A stretch of 64,000 nt of DNA, from the NCBI GenBank assembly GCA_020226215.1, contig CM035232.1:58847220-58911219 (forward strand), in the 5' to 3' direction. Position numbers and translations under genes: made by a program. Below the pieces are notes generated by a model, which saw nothing but the letters and a program-made list of their open reading frames with translations, made no database searches and had not been told where the DNA came from. The stretch's first letter is position 1, and each line of letters starts with the position of its first letter. Positions 35,705 through 49,192 of the stretch are shown one piece after another. The DNA comes from Sindora glabra (lineage: Eukaryota > Streptophyta > Magnoliopsida > Fabales > Fabaceae).

Positions 35705-38700
35705 TTGGTATAGGCTTTGAATTATGGTTGAGTGTTTTAGAATAATTTTTTAATGCAATTCTATGAAGTTGAATGTTCATCTCTTAATCTCTCAGCCAAT
35801 TTTACTTTGGAGTTTGTATTGCATGTATATGACATGTCAATGTCAAATTTTGATGATCCATATTATATGTATCTGTAACTCTCGATTTTCCTTTCAAAGA
35901 TATGCATTGCATGGAAGGGACTACCACTTTTAAGGTTTTTGTTTTTCTATTTAATAAAAAAAGGCATCCATGGAGTTTTAAACATGTAAATGTTCATGTA
36001 TCTTATTATTTGCTGGACTTAGATTTTCACACAAAAAATGTGAATGTTTCTCTTATTTTGTAACATATTTGTTTGGAGTTTAGTTGTGAAACATATGCTT
36101 GTCATGTGTGGTAATAAATTATGAAATATAATGATTTTGTGAAATATGTCTTTTTGGCTAGTTGTTCAGAGAGAGAACCACTTAGTGTGTGTTTTTAATT
36201 TTACTGAAGCTATTGGTGTTTTGGATTCAAAGAAAAAACATGTTGCTAATTAAGACTGGTAAGTGAGCCATTTTATTTTCTCCTTACGTGCGCATTAATG
36301 TATTGCTTGAAGTGAGTTTTGTGAAAATTTGATTTTTCCTAGATGTGTGAAAGGTTTTGTTTATGGCATTTGCAATCTAGAATGACATAATTAAATGCTA
36401 TGGTTCACTATTAACTAATTTATTTTAGAGGTGGAAATGCTAAAAAATTAGCAGAAAATATTGGTCATACTTGTTGAATATTTTGGCACATTTGAAAAAT
36501 CATTTCATTTGGCTTTTTGCAAGAAAAATGGATTAGTTTGGTTATAAAATGGATTATGGAATAAATTTAAGCCAAAAATTACAAAAAAATTGTGCAAAAA
36601 TGGTAGAAAAATAATCAGGTTAGAAATAGGTCATACAAAGTTTGAAATTGGATTTTCCTAACTTATTTTTAGTAAAACAAGTGAAAAAAAAGACCAACAG
36701 TGCATGGGTGTGAGGGCCACATGCAAAAAAGGCATGTGGGATCCACATGCCACTATGTAAGCCTCATTTTATAGTGTTGATTGCACCAATGACCTCCACT
36801 TTCTAAGGTAAGAATTTTGGGCTTTTTTCCATAATTTTTTGAAATAAAAATATTTTATGATAATTTTTGCCCAAATTTTTTGAATAATTATTTAAAATGA
36901 TTTTGAAGTAAAATTTTTCTCAAGTAATTCCTATGTTGTGAGCTACTTACTATAATTTTTTTTAGCAATTTTAGAAACTGTTTGTGTTATGTAATAAGTT
37001 TCAAAGGATTATTACATTAATTAGAAATCACTATATACTCATCTTAAGCCATGAAAATTTTATATAATTGTAAACTCACCTTCATGGGACCAATCATATA
37101 AAATTTTGTACAAAATTTTGAAAAGGAAAATTTTCTAAAGGAGAGGTTACATTAATAATATTAAATACCCTTCGGTATTATATTATCAATATGGTAAGTT
37201 GGGTATAGTATGAGTATAGAGTTGAATATTGTATTTCTAAGATTTTAAACACCCTTTCAGTGTTAGATTTTAGAAGTATGATATTCGATTCTTGTATCAT
37301 ACTGTAAGTATCTAAATGCCCTTCAACATTAGTTTTTATAATATGAAACTAACTAATATTACATAGTGTAATTTTATGATGAAAGATTTAGCATGATTAA
37401 GTTTTTGAATTGCATTAGATATTTTTTGTTATTTTTTAAATTTTAATATCTATGCAATAAAATTTTTAAGATGTTGAATAGGATATATTATGTTTGATAG
37501 AACCTAGTTCTAGATGATGTATTTGATAATTTTAAATGTAAAACCCACTATAAGTTTGAATTTGAATATAGGACAAAATTGAAACATAAAATATATTTTT
37601 CCCTCAAATTAAGTCAATTTGGTGGTCATTTTAGACTGGACCATCAAAACAAAGCATTCTTTAAGATAAGAAATATCTAACCCATTTTTAGATAAAGAAA
37701 ATACTTGAAATTAGATTAAGCGACAAAGGTTCATTAATTGAAAAAGTGATCAATAATGAGGTCGGAAGGCTGTGAAGGCTTATTATGAATTTTATTAATT
37801 ATCTTGTTTCAATTTGATGAAAATATAAAATTTTGATCTTTTTAACTTGGTATGTACCAAATTTTTTCCATTAAGTTTTGTTAACTTCTTGAAAAGATTT
37901 TACAACTAGAGATACGTTTTGTTCATATTGTACTAAAAAAATATAGTATTTTATTGAATTTCAATAAAAAAACTATTTTGACTAGTTGTCAAGTTTTAGT
38001 AAATAAAACTTAATTTTTAAATTATTTTGGGGTACATGTTTTTAAAAGGTTATTCAGGATTTTACAAATTTCAAACTTTCAAAATTTAACCTTAATACTA
38101 TCTCTAGGGCCTAATAGGACTAATCCATTTAAGGATGTCCTAGGATAGTGGGAGACTATCAAATTATGTGAAAGGTGGAAGTTAGAAATAAACATAACTT
38201 TGTATTTAAAGGATGCTTAAGTGCATTTGTAGGTTCAAGATTAGGTCAATGGTTAATAACTATTTTAGGAAGAAGGTGTAACTCATTAAAAACTCTCTTC
38301 TTTCAATATTTTAAAACTTGCTTATGGTATAAAGTAGCTCATTTTAATGAAAGCTATGTTATTCAGAGAAGAAAGTAATCTTCTTGATTAAGGACCTAAT
38401 AGCTAGGTATTTTTTAGAAAGTGAGAATAATGTCTATTTATATAATTGTATCTTATTTTAATCATATTGTAATTTTTTTTCTTTTTCTCAAAGAACAACA
38501 TAGATTAATGTATGATGGATTCAGGCATTTTGGTAGTTTTAGATTTGCATGATCATATTGATTATGGTCAAGAGATGTTGGTTAAAACAAAATAATTAAA
38601 TCAAACCTAATTAAAAGTGGCCTCGGAGTAAAATATGGTAGAGCCACAATAGTATATATAGTGGGCTTATAAGCCCAAAATCATTTATGATGGGCCTATA

Positions 38701-39180
38701 CTATCCAAATCCTAAAGGTATTTGGACTATCTCATTTTAGCACTAAAAGAGTCTAACATGTCAGTGTGCTATCATGTTAATTAATCCAAAAGGATTAAAT
38801 ATGTTAAGCCCAAATATTTTCTAAGTGATAAAGGTTTTCCCATATGTATTGGTTGTAAGTAGCCTATTATTGATTTAAGCCAGTGGTTCTGGACTATAAA
38901 TAGTTTTATATTAATGTGGTACAATTGTTTATACATTGACTTACAAAAGATCGAAAGATCTTATATGCATAAGTTACTCATACTTATTCTATAAGTTATT
39001 TAGATGATCATAAAATTGTGACTAGACATGTATTATAAGGTGTTGTGTTATGAAATTATTATGCAGTCAATTATAACAACCTCCATTAAAGGTTAAGAAA
39101 TGTTGCATGTAATAAATTCCTTAAATTGGCAAGTTAAGGGTTTTTTGACTTCAACTAGATTTATATTATGATAAAACTAT
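35705..39180 (+). other. Non-coding interior of the LTR element, possibly with a nested insertion
   Basis: No gag, integrase or RT motif found. It contains a CCACATGC/GCATGTGG hairpin (36,717-36,751) and a set of short hairpin-forming repeats at 37,164-37,330. The ORF at 38,175-38,378 has no family motif. Base composition and the hairpin repeats look like LTR or leader sequence of another element, but no second pair of ends was identified. Confidence 0.45.
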
Positions 39181-39199
39181 TGTTATGGATTTTCTCTTA

Positions 39200-39370
39200 G
39201 TAATATCAAATTTGCTTGTGTGAAGGACTTCGAATTGAAGTACTTATTTGTGAAAAAGAAAATAGGCAACCATATTACTTAATTTCCATGGATTATATGC
39301 TCGTGGATCCATTAACTAAAAGGCTTAAGGGTAAATATAAAGGATCATCATATGAATAAATTAGCTTTTC
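39200..39370 (+). pseudogene. Ty1/copia RNase H C-terminal remnant
   Basis: The reading DFELKYLFVKKK followed (after frame change) by DYMLVDPLTKRLKG matches the copia RNase H end (KHIxxKYxFVRE.. then DMLADPLTKGL). It lies about 500 bp before the right LTR, its usual place. This is the main reason for calling the element copia. Confidence 0.72.
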
Positions 39371-39867
39371 TTAAGCTTTTTCAGTGTCTCGAATTAGTAA
39401 GAGTTTTGCTGACATGAGATCATTGATATCCTATGATATGTTTAAGTGAAATATTCATAATAAGATATTTGTATCTTCATTACATATTATGCATATTTTA
39501 GTTATGACATGTGAGTTGAGATATTTAGATCCAATCTTATTATTGTAAATAAAGATATTTAGACCCTATATCATTATATGTTGAGAATATTGATTCTTGT
39601 AAGACATCTTCGGTGGATGCAGGAATCATGGCATAGAGAATTTACATTCATCATATTGAGATAATGTAAATTCTGCCATGCACATTATATTTAATTATTT
39701 TGATTAATGAGATGTGGGCATTTAACATGTTTTGTATTAATATTCCTTCGAATATAATACTTAGTATTGTTGGATACTTATGATCTTAATTGGACCTACG
39801 AGTGAAATAATACTATTTTTAACATTAATTTTTTTAAGAAGTCATCATTTATAAATTAATGTGAGCC

Positions 39868-39879
39868 CAAATGAGAGAT
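39868..39879 (+). other. Polypurine tract
   Basis: AAATGAGAGAT directly before TGTTAG of the right LTR; copia elements commonly have AAGTGGGAGAT-like sequence here. Confidence 0.75.
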
Positions 39880-40386
39880 TGTTAGAAAATTTTAATGTAA
39901 GCTTCACTTTCATTTATAAATAGCAATTAATGTTAAATTTTATCATATAGGTTCTAAATAAAAGTGATAAATGAAATCAGATCTTGTATAGTATTATGGC
40001 CTAAATGTGGGTTAATTGGGTATGGATTCTGTGATGAGTAGAACCCATAATTTAACCTAATGTATTTAATAAGGTCCCCTGACTCTAATAACTTAATCCT
40101 AATTTGTGTTATTCTATTGATACTAAGACATTATTTTTTTTCCAAAGCGAGAATTAGGGTGGTTATGATAGAAGCAGATTTGATCTCGTAACATTGTCAA
40201 TCAAACAATTTTGCTAGAATCTTGAGAATCAAATAATTCAATACCGAATAAAATTTCAAACTCTAGGTATTTAATTATATAATTCCTTATGATAATGTAT
40301 TTAAATTCTTTATTTTTCATTCATCTCATACTATAATTCAAACTCAAGATCTAGAAAATTATTGTATATTGAAATTAATTCTTGCA
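39880..40386 (+). repeat. 3' LTR of the 35.2-40.4 kb element
   Basis: 507 bp, TGTTAG..TTGCA, followed by TAATT identical to the left flank. Confidence 0.93.
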
Positions 40387-40391
40387 TAATT

Positions 40392-41791
40392 TTTTATGTG
40401 ACTTTCCTTAATAGAAGTAAGATAATTTTTTATTATTTGAAATTTGAAAATTTAAATATGTATATAATATCAAACAAAAATAATATTATTTTTGTAAATA
40501 ACAGTATTTTTTAAAAAAAATCCAGTGATTGAGTGGTGAAAATCATGACAATTCACACAATTTAATTGATTCATTAATTTTTTTATCAATTTGTAATTTG
40601 TAAATATACATATGATTAATTTGTAATTTTTTCGATTGAACCAATCAATTTAATCTGGTCTGATTTTTTTTTCTAAATATTAGTTGAAAGTGAAGAAAAC
40701 GAGCGCGTGGTAAATGGTAACTCCAAGCAAAATGGCCAAATGGCTTGATGCTCATTCAATGAATTCAGTTTCTCTTTCATTCAAAAGCAACTGTTTCATA
40801 TAGGCTTAATGCTATTCAAAATGACAGGGCAGCTAAAATGATTACAGAAGCTTTCGACCGGAGATTCCACGTAATGGTTTAATGGTTTCTAGTCTATAAA
40901 TATAGTTTTGTTGTATTGTATACAGCAATCTTTTCTACAAGTTTGTGACACATGGAAAATTTTACTGTTGAAAAACTGTGTATTACCGGTAATCAATCGA
41001 GACAAGTTTCAATTTTCAAAGTGTACAACCTCCAACAATTTTTTTTAATTTAGTTCAGAAGCACTGGGCTTAGACATTTGCCCCCATCTGTGGCTATTTT
41101 CATAGTCTTTTATTTTTTGAATCACACCTTATTTAATATAAAATTTTTTATAAAGTAAATTATTTTTTAATTAAATAAAATAAAAATAACATTAATAATT
41201 AATAGTTGTTATTTTTTCTTAAAAGATAAAATTTCTCAAAATTATTCTAAATTTTTAATATGATCAATTTAAGTCAATATTAAAAGCAAACATGATCATT
41301 GTCATGCAAATCTTTCATTTTTTTTGCAATCATAATTTTATTTTTGAGTAACTATAATAAATTATCTTTTGTAATTACTCTCTTTATTTTTTTATATTTC
41401 ATTTAAGATGAATTCACAAAAATTAATGAAGGTAATAAACAATATAATTTTAAGAAAAAGAGTTGTAATTTATTAATTTATCTCTTATTAAAAGTTAATT
41501 AATATAACTAATATGAGTTAATTTGAGTAAAATGAATATGGACGCCTTAAATAAAATGTTCTAAGTTTCTAGGTCTAGTGTATGGAGAAAATTTAGTTTT
41601 GGAGAGATCCTTATCTTTAATATCTAATAATACTTTAGAAAATTGGTCTCCCATTAGTCAAGTGAGGTATGCCCAAATGCAAATAAAAAAGAAATTAATT
41701 GATTTATAAGGTTAATGAGTGTTATATTAGGAGTAAATTAAAAAAAATAATAAGCATAATTTTTATCTTATAAAACAATAGATAAATGAAA
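40392..41791. other. Spacer without gene
   Basis: A slightly GC-richer patch at 40,690-41,090 may be old unique host sequence. No coding motif found. Confidence 0.5.
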
Positions 41792-42235
41792 TTTTTTTTC
41801 TAAAATAACAAATAAAAAGAATGAAGGAAATATAATTTTAAGCATTTTGGATCTTATTTTACCAAATTTCAGATATGAATCAAAGTATAGAAAATAAAGA
41901 ATTGGAAAGTATAACTCTATTGTAAAATAAATAACTTATAAGTTCAAATTTTTAGAAAATTGTTCAAATCTGATACATGATGTAGATGAAGACTTGAACC
42001 AAATTCCTAAAATATTAAATATTTTTTTTTCTAAAATAACATTACAAGAGAATGAAGGAAATATAATTTTATACATTTGGTATCTTATTTTACCAAATTT
42101 GAGATTATGAATCAAAGTATAGAAAATAAAAAATAGGAAGGTATAACTCTATTGTAAAATAAATAACTCATATTAAGTTCAAATTTTTAGGAAATTGTAC
42201 AAATTTTATATATGATATAGATGAATACTTGAACC
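41792..42235. repeat. Two-copy tandem duplication, unit 231-235 bp
   Basis: TTTTTTTTCTAAAATAAC at 41,792 and 42,023; GAATGAAGGAAATATAATTT at 41,819 and 42,050; both copies end with ACTTGAACC. Small indels separate the copies. Confidence 0.92.
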
Positions 42236-43570
42236 GTATTTTTTAAATATTATTTACTTAAATTTAATATTTTTAAATTCTGTTTAAATGCATACTATAT
42301 ATATTCGAAGTTTAACAATTTGCATATGAAAATGGTTTGTGAATTACTATTTAATTATTATACTTGAATTGTTCGAATTTTATAGGATGCCCAAAGGGAC
42401 ATGTCTGAGTTGTTTTTCTAAAGACGGTTGGTTAAAATGTTTTCATCAATAAACTGAATTTGAAGAATAAAATTTTATTTAAATATGTTAATCAATATGA
42501 TTTTTGTAATTAATATAATTTGCATGTATTAAATAATTTATTGTTTTTGCCATAAAAAAATTACAAGGACCAAAACTTGCGGAATTGTGCCTTCCTTTTT
42601 TGATAACCGGATAGTAAGGTTATCCATCATAAGCTATCAACGGCTGCTAAAATTTCTTATGCCAATTGTATGATAAGATTCTGCCACCTATTTTGTTGTA
42701 TATTATGCAACACTATTTGTACCATAGAACTCTCCTTTAATAAAATATTTGAAATTAAAATTAAATTTATTTATTTAAATTTAGTTAATATATTTATATT
42801 AACTTTTAAGTGCTATATATCAAATTATATCTATGGGATTACTAATGTTCACATCTATTTTTTCATTTGATGAAAAATTATATCACAAATTAAAAAATAA
42901 TAAAATAATAAAAGGTATTAAAGTTAATTTATCACCATCACCAATAATTTTATTTAATGGATATATTTATTATGGAGATAAGAATGAATAAATAAAGTTG
43001 ACTTAAATGTTTTAATTATTAATTTTCTATTTAAATTAATTAAATACTCTATTATTTTATTATCATTAAATTAATAATATAATTTTTTATTTAAATAAAA
43101 AACAAAAATTACTAATCTCTATATATGGATGTAATGTATCTTGGTGTTTCTAATCATCTAATCATTTTATTTTTTTATCAATTACCTACTCTTTTATTTA
43201 TTGTAATACATATACAGTAATTCGTACCAATGATAGTAAAAACTTTATAAAGTTAGTCTTGATCTTTTAAGGTCGCTTTAAGACAGTACAACTAATGTAA
43301 CTAATCTTAGGAGCCACTTCATTTTTTTTCTTAATACATAAAGAATAAGGGATAAACAATCCCCTTGTATATATAAAATATGAGGATTGCTTTTATATGA
43401 GAGTAAGATGAGTAAATCATGGTAATCAAATTTAATATTGAAAGATTAAGATTAAAATATAAAGTCATATGAATATTTTAAATGATTACACAATTTTTAT
43501 TAATTTTTTAATCCTAATCATCAGTGCATTCAAGGTTTGATTGTTACTATTCATTTCTTTTATTTATTAC

Positions 43571-43668
43571 ATAAAAATACTCAACTCACTTAACATATTT
43601 CCCTTTTACACACATATACATAAAAATACTCAATTCATTTAATATATCTCCCTTTCACACACATATAT
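43571..43668. repeat. Two-copy 49-bp tandem duplication
   Basis: ATAAAAATACTCAAYTCAYT starts at 43,571 and 43,620; both copies continue to CCCTTTYACACACATATA. Confidence 0.9.
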
Positions 43669-43737
43669 ATAATATGATACATATGTACTTGAAAAGACGT
43701 GTAGTAGAGTTTTGTTATTTATTAAAAATTGCAGGCT

Positions 43738-43756
43738 ATTATTATTATTATTATTT
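43738..43756. repeat. (ATT)n microsatellite
   Basis: Six uninterrupted ATT units. Confidence 0.9.
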
Positions 43757-44649
43757 TCTTACATATTAAATGAATGAACAAATTTTTTACATAAAATATG
43801 TTTTTATAAAATATAAATTAAAATAATTTTGAGGAAAGCACATACATGCAAATTTTTTAAGGATTGGTTAGAATTTAATTAATTTAAAAATACTTTACAC
43901 CAAATAAAAATATATTTGCACACCATTATTAAATTCTTTAAAAATAAATTCCTTTATTGTTGTCATTTAATTTTTACAAATTATAAAAAATCAATTATTG
44001 TCTAACAATGTAATAATTATTAAATTTATCCTTTAATATAAAATTAGGAGAATAATAATTAATATATTTAATTTTTGAATAAATATATTTGAGAATATAA
44101 TTTTTACAATGATATTATTTGTTAATAAAATTGAATTTATATTTTAGATATATTAATTCAATGATGGGAAATTTGGATATTTATTTTGGTTTTAAAACCG
44201 AACTGTAGAATTTTTTTTCCTAAATGTATAAATATTTTGAAATACCTAAAATTTAATCAATTTCATAACACCATGAATTATATGTGAATAGTTAAATCCA
44301 TTAAATAAAGTTTATTATTATTTCTAAATGCAAACATTAAATTATTGTCAAAAATAACTTACAAAAATATATAATAGAATGTTGTTTGCATTTATTTCAT
44401 GAATTTTCATGAATAAATATAATTCTCATAATTTTTTATTTCATATTAATTACTGTCCTCAATACAAATTTGAAAGGAAGATTAAAAAATAAAAATAATG
44501 TTTGCAGAGTTGTGGTATTAAATTAATTATTTTATTTATTTATTTGACAAATACAATTTTGATGATATTTTTATTCTATAATGAATATAAGTATTTTTTT
44601 AGAAATATTTTTTATTATTTTTATTTTTAAAAAATTAATTTTTTAATAG

Positions 44650-44653
<4 letters not shown>

Positions 44654-44692
<39 letters not shown>
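44654..44692. repeat. (AG)n microsatellite, about 39 bp
   Basis: Uninterrupted AG dinucleotides. Confidence 0.97.
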
Positions 44693-44695
<3 letters not shown>

Positions 44696-44728
44696 AAAAT
44701 TCATTATTATCACAATTTCATTTGAAAT

Positions 44729-44858
44729 TATAAATTATATTACAATATAATTTAGATAATATTTATATTCATATTACTTATATAATTTACTATTATAAAT
44801 TATATTACAATATAATTTAGATAATATTTATATTCATATTACTTATATAATTTACTAT
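44729..44858. repeat. Perfect 65-bp tandem duplication
   Basis: Copies 44,729-44,793 and 44,794-44,858 are identical base for base by direct reading (TATAAATTATATTAC .. TATATAATTTACTAT). Confidence 0.97.
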
Positions 44859-46900
44859 TTAAATGTCTATTAATTTATAAAGCAATAATGTTAATTAATT
44901 TTTTTTAAATAACTGACTTATTTAAAAATAATTCAGAAAAATAATATTCATTATATTAAACAGAATAGTTGGTAATGAAGTACTGAAAAAAAAGTTGTAT
45001 AGAAATTTTAAACTAAAAATTGGAGAGAGATTGGGAATTTGACATATATCAAGATGAAAGTATAGTAGTTGCTACAATTATATTATATATTGGTTGACAT
45101 ATTGATTTTTATTATTCACATAACTCAAACCCTAATATAATTCTAGATATAATGTAATATATTATTTATTTATTATAATAATTGGTAAAAAATTAAAAAT
45201 TTTGATTTATTCAAGTTATTTAATTATATTTTTATTTTTAATTCTTATTATTTTACATGTTATAATTTTACGTACTTGCTTCATTATATTTTTTATATAT
45301 ACCTTTATTATTTACAATTCAAGTGAAAAAGAATCTTAAGTGATATAAATATAATCAAATTTTTTATTATAAAATATTTTAAATAAATTATTAATTTAAT
45401 TTAAATATTTATTTTATTTTTAATTCTTATTATTTTACAGTTTATATATTGACACTGATATCATTAATAGTATAAGTATAATATTGTATACTTTATTTTT
45501 ATTATAAAAATATTTTAAATAAATTAAAATTTTAACATAAAAATTCATTAAACTAATTTATTATTTTATTCATAAAATATTTAAAATTTAAAATTGCATA
45601 CATTTATGTAAATTTTTTTAATTTTTTATCGACGATATCAACAATGCCAATTTTAATTTTACAGAAAGCTGAAAAAAGAAATGACGAGTATTAATCACCT
45701 TATCTTTGATCGGGGTCTATTTTACAATTTTTAATCATTTGCTTCAAAAAAAATTTTTGTTGGGTAGTCCGGTCTCCCTTATACATTCATCAACGGTTAA
45801 TATTGTAACATAGAACGGATGAAGATAGGGATGGTGCCACCCAGCAGTTGCAAGTGATGCAACAAATTTTGTTAGTCGCACCATAAAATCGTCCTTTAAT
45901 TAAATGGCTAGAGTTGATGGTGACAAGGTCTCTTGTTTGACCATTTTAATTTGTGGTTGTTGTCCCCTAAATGACTTATGTAACTTGTAAGATAATGGTC
46001 ACTTCTGCTAATTTATATACACATGATCTTTCGTGAGGGAGTTTGGTTTTGATTGTTTTGGCACACAACATTTTTATTTAGCAAAAAAATTATAAAATAT
46101 TAAAATAGTAAAAAATAATTTAAATATTCAATATTAAATATAAAAATTTAATGAAAAATAACTTTTAAAGAGGAAGTTTTTTTTTTATTACTATGATTCT
46201 AGGTATCTACTATTATAATTTTAGGTGTTATATTTTCTAATAAAAAATATAGATATATATATGCTACTTTTTTATTTATAGAAAAAAATGATTTTTTTCG
46301 CAAAAAATATTCAAAAAACAAATGCAGCCTTAAAGTGCAGTATGGAATACAATGACAAGGAATGTATAAATACTATGGTATGTGTACATTGAATAGAGGT
46401 GAGAGTGGGGACTTGCACTTTCATTCCTTTGTAGAAATTAAAAGAATAAAAATATATAATTGTGGCAGTTATACCTTAGGAAGAAATGTGTTGAGAACCT
46501 CTATGCCAGTTGAGTAGAATGCCAAATAATGCGGACTCCTTTGAATGACGTAAATTATTTTAGAGACAGTTACAACATAACTCACTCATTTCATATTATA
46601 AATATAATTATCTCTAATTTTATTCTGTTTTTTTATGCATTATTCATAATCAGTAAGGGAATTATTCATAGCATTCTTTCTCTACCATGCGTCTCGCTTT
46701 CAACAATTTTAAAGCAAGCGTGGTATACATGATGATTCTGTTGTTGGGGATATTTAAAAAAATGGGAAAAAATAAATAGATGATAAAATTTAGAAACAAG
46801 AAATGTTAGACAAAGCACTTTTAGAAAATTATTTTAGAACTATAATTTTCTCATTTTAAGAAAATTGTGCTCTCGAGATAAAATCACTACACCAAATTAA

Positions 46901-47400
46901 TACTTGTACCATGAATTATGCTACGAAAATACAAAAATCGTAGCAATTTTACCATTTGCCATGGGAACAAAAAAATTTAAATAAATGTCCAAAAAATTAA
47001 AAAATTTATACTATAAGAAAATTTTACTTATGACAAAATATCACTTGTGCCACGAATAAAGTTACAAGAATATAATTTTCATGGTAAAATATTACTTGTG
47101 CTATGAAAAAATTTTATCCGTGGCAAAATATCATTTGTGCCACAAGATTAAGCTATGGGAACACAATTTCTATGGCAAAGTATTACTTGTGCTACGAAAA
47201 AAATCTTACTCATGGAAAAATATCACTTATACCACAAATTAAATTATGAGAATACATTCCTTACAACAAAATATCATTTGTACCACAAATTACATTACGA
47301 ATACGTATTTCATATGACAAAGTATCATTTATTCTATCATATAAGTAAAAAAATTTATCTATAGCAAAGTATTACTTATGCCATGAATTACTTCTATGAA
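46901..47400. repeat. Left subterminal repeats of the CACTA-like element
   Basis: TGGCAAARTATCACTTGTGC and the following CAYGAATTA or TACGAAAAAA recur about every 45-65 bp (e.g. near 47,032, 47,083, 47,122, 47,174). Expected to be transposase-binding sites by analogy with other CACTA elements. Confidence 0.85.
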
Positions 47401-49192
47401 TAAAATCATAATCAAATGTATCATTTTTTATAACTATACATATAAAAAATATTATTTATAATAAGTGCAACATGCTGCAATATGGTAGGCAATAAAAGAT
47501 GTAAATATTTATATATTATAAATGTTTAACAAATAACTAATTCATTATTTGATCAACTGATTAGCCTCATCAATTAAAATAAAAAAATATAGAATTTAAC
47601 ATTTTCAAATAGTTAATTCATAAAATATATATAAAAAGATAGAACTACCCATAAATTGTATAATTATATAATTTTATTATTTTTCTTAAAATAATTTAAA
47701 TAAGAGTTGGACCTTAAACTTTAAGATATATAAGAAAGAATTCAATTGTTAAGCTTTTAAGTATTTTTATATACATATGTACCAAATTTAATTTATTAGA
47801 ATGTAACTATTTTTATAAATAATAAATAATTATTTAACTTTATATTAATTAAATTTATATAATAAAATTAATATATATCATTAAAATAAATATTATAATA
47901 TATTAAAGATTGTATTATATAATTATTTAATGAATTTAAATTCTATACATACTAAAATTAAAAATTAATAAATTTACATATACATATGTATAATACATAT
48001 GTATATAACAATTTTTTCAATTCATTATTCAATCCAATTTTTAAAATATCAATTAAAAAATCATTCAAAGCATAAAATATTATAAAAATTTATTTTTTTA
48101 TCTCATCACATTATTCTAAAAAAATATGATAACAAAGAAGATATATATTATGAAAATACTAAAATCATTATATTATATATAAATAGTATAATCTATGAGA
48201 TAAGTTATAACAAGTTTTATTGTAGAAATATATAATAATAAATTTTACATTAATCACTTTAATATCAACAAAACTTTCATTAAAAAATTGAAAATAATAG
48301 TTATATAAAATTATGTATAATTTAATAATAATAAAATTATTATATTAAAATATTTTAAAAAAATTATATTTGAGTGAGTGATGTATATAAAATAGTATAA
48401 ATTTTCATGTTTATCATTTATTAATTCCAATTGTATTAATTTCATTTCTTACATATATTTTGTAATAATTTCTTTCCTTCTAAATAATAATTTAATTAAT
48501 TTATTTTATTCATTTATAATTTTATTGATACGTTATTGACTTGATAAATGGAAGAACAAGAATTAAATATAAATAACTTATGAGTGAAGAAATTAATATA
48601 AAAAATTTGTGAAGGTTTAAATAATTTAATTTATATTTGTGAATGACAAAATATGTATTATTAATGAAAATTAAAAGTAAATAATTTATAATAATTTAAA
48701 TTTTAATTTATAATTAAAATTTAAATATACATAATAGTTCAAAATTATAATTTATATGGATATTTATTTCATATAATTCAATCTTTATTGAAGAAATTTT
48801 AGAAAATAATAATAAAATTACCTGAAAGATATAAAAAATTTACTTTTATTTTGTAATAACTTAATTAATAATAATTAATGAAAAATATTAATAAAAGGAT
48901 AAAATTAATGAATTAATTATTTATGAGAGATAATTTTGATATAAGATATTTGCAAAGAATAAATTTGATATAAGCAAAATTACTAATAAAATAAATAGAA
49001 ATTTAGTTTATAAAAAATTAATTTTTAAAATAAAATCATAAAATATTTTAGTATTAGTGCATTTTTATTATATGTATTTATGTAATATTTTATTATTATA
49101 TAATTAGTGTCATATAAATATAGTTTTATTTTTGAAGTCAATCAATCAATTAAAACTTTATATAAAATATATTGTATTATAATATTAAAGAA

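Larger units (their letters stand above)
35181..40386 (+). mobile_element. Complete-ended LTR retrotransposon (copia-type), mostly non-coding inside
   Basis: Two direct LTRs (35,181-35,690 and 39,880-40,386) both start TGTTAGAAAATTTTAATG and end ATTCTTGCA. A perfect TAATT duplication flanks them (35,176-35,180 and 40,387-40,391). A primer-binding site follows the left LTR and a polypurine tract precedes the right one. The only coding trace is a copia RNase H end near 39,200-39,360. The 4.2-kb interior otherwise lacks gag, integrase and RT. LTR divergence is well over 10% by eye, so it is old. Confidence 0.9.
42236..46881. other. AT-rich intergenic DNA
   Basis: No gene recognised. ORFs at 42,670-42,870 and 46,529-46,732 carry no family motif. 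A more GC-rich patch at 45,705-45,960 and one near 46,320-46,735 could be old single-copy sequence. Simple repeats inside are listed separately. Confidence 0.5.

Noticed and set aside
38175..38378. 67-codon plus-strand ORF in the LTR element
   Set aside because: No gag, pol or host family motif. It lies in a region otherwise without coding signal.
46529..46732. 67-codon plus-strand ORF in a GC-richer patch
   Set aside because: No recognisable motif, signal or neighbouring exon. The patch may be old single-copy DNA but a gene is not supported.
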